A stretch of DNA of 64,000 bases, taken from the NCBI GenBank assembly GCA_021108215.1, contig JAIORK010000036.1, positions 125,171-189,170 of the forward strand. Direction: 5' to 3'. This DNA is from a bacterium. Its GTDB lineage: Bacteria > Oederibacteriota > JAAXVQ01 > JAUVAV01. Positions 61,201 to 64,000 of this stretch are shown in pieces. The notes under the pieces were generated by a model, which was given only the letters and a program-made list of their open reading frames with translations, was not told the origin of the DNA and did no database searches. Position 1 is the first letter of the stretch, and each line of letters begins with the position of its first letter. Made by a program: the position numbers and the translations under genes.

Positions 61201-64000
61201 ATACGTCGGCATATATATCCAGCGATCCGAACCCTGGCTCATAACAAATCCGCCGGCTTCAACCGTCATGGTGGTCATACCTCCGCCCGACCATGTGGTG
61301 GTGGAAGAACTCGGGTTGGCACCGCCACCGGTACCGTGATACTCGGTAAGATGTTCAACTTGACCGGATGGGTACTCATAATCAGCAGTCCATGCCTCAT
61401 ATTCCACACCGTCGATATCATAATGAATGGTTTTAGTCTCCGAATTCTGAACATTGGTGCGATGCTCCGTCATCTTCAGTCCGGTCCAGGTATTGTTCTC
61501 AAAGGTGGCATTGTAAATTTCGGTCTTTTTCTTCTTGCCATCCTGTTTGTCCTTGGATGTCGTCGAAGCGGTCTTGCGCCCCTGTGAGTCATAGGATGTA
61601 TTGTACTCATGATAACTATTCTGACCGGTTGTATCGCTACTGGTGGTCATACCGGTCGCACCATTGCTCGTAAAAGTTGTGTTGGTCTTATCGCCGTCTT
61701 CATTGGTATCCACACTCGAAGTGGCCGTTCCCAGCGTGGAATGATACTGGGTGGTCACGCTGCCCTTGCCATTACAGCGGGTCATGGTTGAAGAGTCATT
61801 CATCCCCGTGCCGCCATTGACATTGTAGTCGGTCCAGGTTTCCTGACTGCCGTTCGCACCATACATATTATTGGTATGTGCATTGGTCGTGAAACCATTT
61901 TCGTCAATTGTATTCAATGTGGAAGAAAAACCCGAAGCACGTACCCTCGTGCTGCTGGGCTGACCGCTCCAATGCAGACTGCCGACAACATGTGTACTGG
62001 TCATTTTCGCACCATCCGCCGAGCCGTAATAAGCCTGGGTATCTTTCCAGTGACCGGCAGGCAGACCGTTGGCATCCGAGAAAATATTGCTGTTGGTGAG
62101 TCCGCTGCTTGAATTTTTCAAAGTCCGTATGCCTGAAGTTGCATTCCAAGATATTGTAACTGTTGTGTTGGTATGTCCCAAACTGGGTCCGTAATCACTG
62201 CTGTTGACGCTCTGCATCTCCACGCCCTTTTCATTGTAATCAGCCACACTGCTCCCCATGCCGGTCGTTGAAGTAGCTGTCTTTTTACTCCCTGTGAATT
62301 CATAAAAATCAGTAATCGTCGAGGTGGAATCCTGCGCAAGACTGGCACCACTGGTGGAGTGACTGTTCATGCTGATGGCCCGTCCGCCTGCATTATACGT
62401 GGTGCTGGTCGTAGAAAGCACCTTTGATGATGAAATGCGTGAGTAAGATGTCGCATTGGTTTCCGCATTGAACCCCGTGGCATAGTTGGGTGTCATCACT
62501 GTAAATGTATAACTGGAAAGTCCATAGGTTGCCCAATGTTGACTGGATGTTCCCAGGCCATCTGTATAATAGGTCGTAGACGTTCCATTATGATTTATGG
62601 ATGTCGACTCCTGCATCTTCCCGGTATAATTACTGCAAACATAGGTGCTTGCGGTATATACAGCACCACCCAAGGTCCATGCCGAATTCATATAGGATAC
62701 CGCATCGGTCTGTGTTCCGTATTGGGCCTCATAATTGGTCCAGGTCTGGGAGAGCCAGCTCCCACCATCACTGCTAATGGTAAACGTTTGCTTGTTAATC
62801 CCGGTGCGGGTATCCGCGTCAATAACTGTTTCCGCCTGACTGTTACCTGTTCCGGCAAAATACTTATTTCTCGATATAGAATGCCGCGCGGTCCCATACT
62901 GCGGATCAAAAACATCGGTGGTAATAACCGAGAGTCCGTTTTCAGCCACAGTTGAAAGCGAGAGTCCGTTAAATGTATTTGCCACAATATCGGTGGTGGT
63001 CGTCTGTGCCAAAGTCGGATAATCATCATTTGTCTGAATGCTGGAAACCGGTACGCCGTATTGAGCATCATAAGTCGTCGTCACAGTATTGAGCGCATTA
63101 ACTGCCACGGTCAGTGTATTGAGACCATTGAAAGGATTTGTTGTGATAGCCGTATTGGTCAACGCCGCACCGAGCACACCGTATTTATTCTCTGTAATCG
63201 AATGCACTGGTGTTCCGTACTGAGCGTCAAATTGATCTGTTGTCACTGTGCTGATCTCATTAGCCGCAACCGTCAAAATGTTCAGCCCATTCAATGGATT
63301 GGATGTGATCACCGTATTCGTCACTGTCGCGCCGGTCAAGCCATACACATTGGTGGTAATCGAGTGCATCGGTGTTCCGTACTGTGCATCAAATTGATCT
63401 GTCACAACTGAATTAACGGCATTACTTGCTTCAGTGCGTGTGTTGAGACCATTAAAAGAATTGGTTGTTGTGTTTGTATTGGTGAGCAATGTACCTGTCA
63501 AACCATACACATTTTCCGTGATGGAATGCAACGGCGTTCCATACTGCGCATGAAATTGATCTGTTGTCACAGTACTGATTGCATTGCTCGCCACAGTCAG
63601 CGTATTCAATCCATTAAACGGATTGGATGTAATCGCGGTATTCGTCACCGTCGCGCCTGTCAAGCCATACACATTTTCCGTGATGGAATGCAACGGCGTT
63701 CCATACTGCGCATGAAATTGATCTGTCGTCACGGTACTGATTGCATTGGTCGCCACAGTCAGCGTATTCAACCCATTAAACGGATTGGATGTGATGTTCG
63801 TATTCGTTACTGTCGCACCGGTCAAACCGTAGACATTGGTCGTAATCGAGTGCAGCGGTGTCCCATACTGCGTGTCGAATGAATCGGTCTCCACCGTACT
63901 GATCGCATTGGTTGCCAGCGTATATATATTCAATCCATTAAACGGATTGGATGTGATGTTCGTATTCGTTACTGTCGCACCGGTCAAACCGTAGACATTG
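58234..64000 (-). CDS. Rhs/YD-like repeat protein, C-terminal 1,920 residues (5' end outside the window)
   Basis: Open to the window edge, so start and signal are not visible. The visible N-terminal part is an array of 54-aa units. The next 1,000 residues are Thr/Ser/Asn-rich beta sequence with weak YD-like periodicity (TYNAGGRAISMNSHSTSG, SYDSQGRKTASTTSKD, MVYDEYWNMEQWTDSKG). After an Ala/Val/Glu-rich stretch and a Lys/Gly linker (KGKSKKGKGKAKGK, near 59330) comes an alpha-helical block (about 58980-59290). Then come clearer YD repeats: KHYDQSGRMLSESSG, LEYNKDGLLTAVEKDG and KFDRSGKLVSVLGKD. YD repeats build the shell of Rhs/Tc toxins and of some surface adhesins. The protein ends LQGINE with no toxin-like domain that I recognise. 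It is transcribed toward the 7,800-aa gene but separated from it by a strong terminator. Confidence 0.85.
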   Translation of the reverse strand, partial: NVYGLTGATVTNTNITSNPFNGLNIYTLATNAISTVETDSFDTQYGTPLHSITTNVYGLTGATVTNTNITSNPFNGLNTLTVATNAISTVTTDQFHAQYGTPLHSITENVYGLTGATVTNTAITSNPFNGLNTLTVASNAISTVTTDQFHAQYGTPLHSITENVYGLTGTLLTNTNTTTNSFNGLNTRTEASNAVNSVVTDQFDAQYGTPMHSITTNVYGLTGATVTNTVITSNPLNGLNILTVAANEISTVTTDQFDAQYGTPVHSITENKYGVLGAALTNTAITTNPFNGLNTLTVAVNALNTVTTTYDAQYGVPVSSIQTNDDYPTLAQTTTTDIVANTFNGLSLSTVAENGLSVITTDVFDPQYGTARHSISRNKYFAGTGNSQAETVIDADTRTGINKQTFTISSDGGSWLSQTWTNYEAQYGTQTDAVSYMNSAWTLGGAVYTASTYVCSNYTGKMQESTSINHNGTSTTYYTDGLGTSSQHWATYGLSSYTFTVMTPNYATGFNAETNATSYSRISSSKVLSTTSTTYNAGGRAISMNSHSTSGASLAQDSTSTITDFYEFTGSKKTATSTTGMGSSVADYNEKGVEMQSVNSSDYGPSLGHTNTTVTISWNATSGIRTLKNSSSGLTNSNIFSDANGLPAGHWKDTQAYYGSADGAKMTSTHVVGSLHWSGQPSSTRVRASGFSSTLNTIDENGFTTNAHTNNMYGANGSQETWTDYNVNGGTGMNDSSTMTRCNGKGSVTTQYHSTLGTATSSVDTNEDGDKTNTTFTSNGATGMTTSSDTTGQNSYHEYNTSYDSQGRKTASTTSKDKQDGKKKKTEIYNATFENNTWTGLKMTEHRTNVQNSETKTIHYDIDGVEYEAWTADYEYPSGQVEHLTEYHGTGGGANPSSSTTTWSGGGMTTMTVEAGGFVMSQGSDRWIYMPTYENITFHQGTYITNASINYTVTKNGPVSAVMTDNQGTEVWTMDEGYENSAITSRARTNNGGSTTTWNYTDTPEGPFHTSANISYTDIYGVNSGSGTEQYTTSGIITDRTMTNSDTMNMTMTFGNDGQYLTNATGTREDGTTVNYIYGGMNEIITSEDDKGITTWDQSTQKMDSTSGSVGSFTYTYSGDRLVQVDGVSAVDGTMVYDEYWNMEQWTDSKGVVHSYTGTSSNKSYWTQATETFTDTGGAVWSGTMNYDPWGFYFEGGELEAQNAVIDGTGAVNTVDMEDGEAVTFIQGLLESYHAENETWTYTSGSDTRSTQTLGQLQAELMATESLLQTANVKVTINPDGSTTTDFDTIQFMEANFSKKNRYKPVSSSQNYTNKTSVPSSTYNASNADDPFYNGNCGYQITNVDDYQVQVGTTPTNTVYIETIPDDPDTPENEYQEIEHSSQAYWDHDGDPDTPDVGKYSERTTGGDPIYETRYSYTKVTYTKAADGWMWEATGGQTQNAFSDTLTQDTGVITAAPVGERSGSVAASAVSRTYRKSGGNKAGGVLLAGGVDAEQVMMVDKMTGELVPVAGAEEEGVSAATVASDQVPVEEAKPVVAGSAEETKADVKDKGKSKKGKGKAKGKVGPKDELLIAFQEINSLEDALAFIKMARSKLGRKAIVKALSDSAAAKLMNRLAKVFQKIFGEAQQATLLGKLTSMLLDNRQVLDQVTVAINGGKAISADLKLAAKIAVKLADAKAVDRDEKGRVVQAIDKKGSTHKFEYEKSGMTEMVVAVDGKTSVKHYDQSGRMLSESSGSMSRIFKYDLKKNGKVEKTTVVERSEEGTKTLEYNKDGLLTAVEKDGLKTEITYKGKSGNNYTAKLFNKNGDVIEEQTFSNGRLAKKKMRDGTKVSYDYMTDGDGKVLAVTQIVEDADGEKTYLKFDRSGKLVSVLGKDADRFKKMTEEGGMLDASLDFDATLELFSDPRMDGMRIDSMKLQGINE
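62850..64000 (-). repeat. 162-bp tandem repeat array in the Rhs-like gene, continuing past the window
   Basis: Units of 54 aa (core QYGTPLHSITENVYGLTG and ITSNPFNGLNTLTVA). At least seven are visible, the ones nearest the window edge being closest to each other and those nearer 62850 being degenerate. The same sequence recurs at 63821 and 63983, which gives the 162-bp period. Confidence 0.93.

Noticed and set aside
60226..61587. 453-codon plus-strand open frame opposite the Rhs-like gene
   Set aside because: It lies entirely inside the clear minus-strand coding frame, is Gly/Ile/His-rich and repetitive in an antisense way, and has no ribosome binding site.
1..64000. tRNA, rRNA, insertion sequences, integrase or prophage genes
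   Set aside because: No cloverleaf, no rRNA-like stretch, no transposase or recombinase motif and no target-site duplications were noticed on either strand.

Overview
The window reads as a bacterial chromosome segment of roughly balanced base composition. Every gene I can support lies on the minus strand, so transcription runs from high to low coordinates. The left end carries a conserved housekeeping order (yicC, remA-type, gmk, rpoZ, coaBC) seen in many phyla. The rest is a run of very large secreted or membrane proteins: 2,269, 5,713 and 7,800 residues, plus an Rhs-like protein of at least 1,900 residues. A subtilase with a FlgD-like C-terminal domain next to a PorV/UPF0164-type barrel argues for a diderm. 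Giant multidomain proteins with Rhs-like neighbours are what I would expect of Omnitrophota or a similar small, predatory or host-associated lineage. That placement is inference; there is no rRNA or tRNA here to settle it. Layout, in order of transcription: an Rhs/YD-like gene (58234 to beyond 64000, 5' end outside the window) with a 162-bp tandem repeat array and a strong terminator; a promoter at 58002-58030; the 7,800-aa giant (34413-57815), with a disordered N-terminal part, a 25-unit repeat array of mostly 165 bp, a coiled coil of about 1,100 residues and an SF2/SecA-like ATPase region; a terminator; a small exported YD-like gene and an 897-aa YD-like gene (30904-34231); a promoter; the 5,713-aa giant (13057-30198); a promoter; the 2,269-aa giant (6080-12889), whose N-terminal third is paralogous to that of the 5,713-aa protein; a terminator; the S8 protease and PorV-like barrel pair (2879-5454); a hairpin with a U-run; then the housekeeping operon (1-2708). 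The most notable object is the 5,713-aa protein. Behind a signal sequence it strings together regions resembling a TraB/ChaN-type domain, an HExxH metallopeptidase, a nitrilase, a cytidylate kinase with an altered P-loop, a GGDEF domain with an altered signature, a protein-kinase/APH fold, a class I methyltransferase and a GlnD-like nucleotidyltransferase. Between them lie membrane segments and a small HExxE module that occurs three times. Four of these folds normally use NTPs and one uses SAM, which is unexpected behind an export signal. Either the protein is delivered into another cytoplasm, or it is a membrane-woven polyprotein with cytoplasmic loops, or these folds have been reused without catalysis. 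The three giants share extended -10 promoters, similar N-terminal signal regions and small-residue C-termini (GASA, DSAA, GSAA), so they look like one coordinated system. All domain calls were made by eye from motifs, without profile searches.
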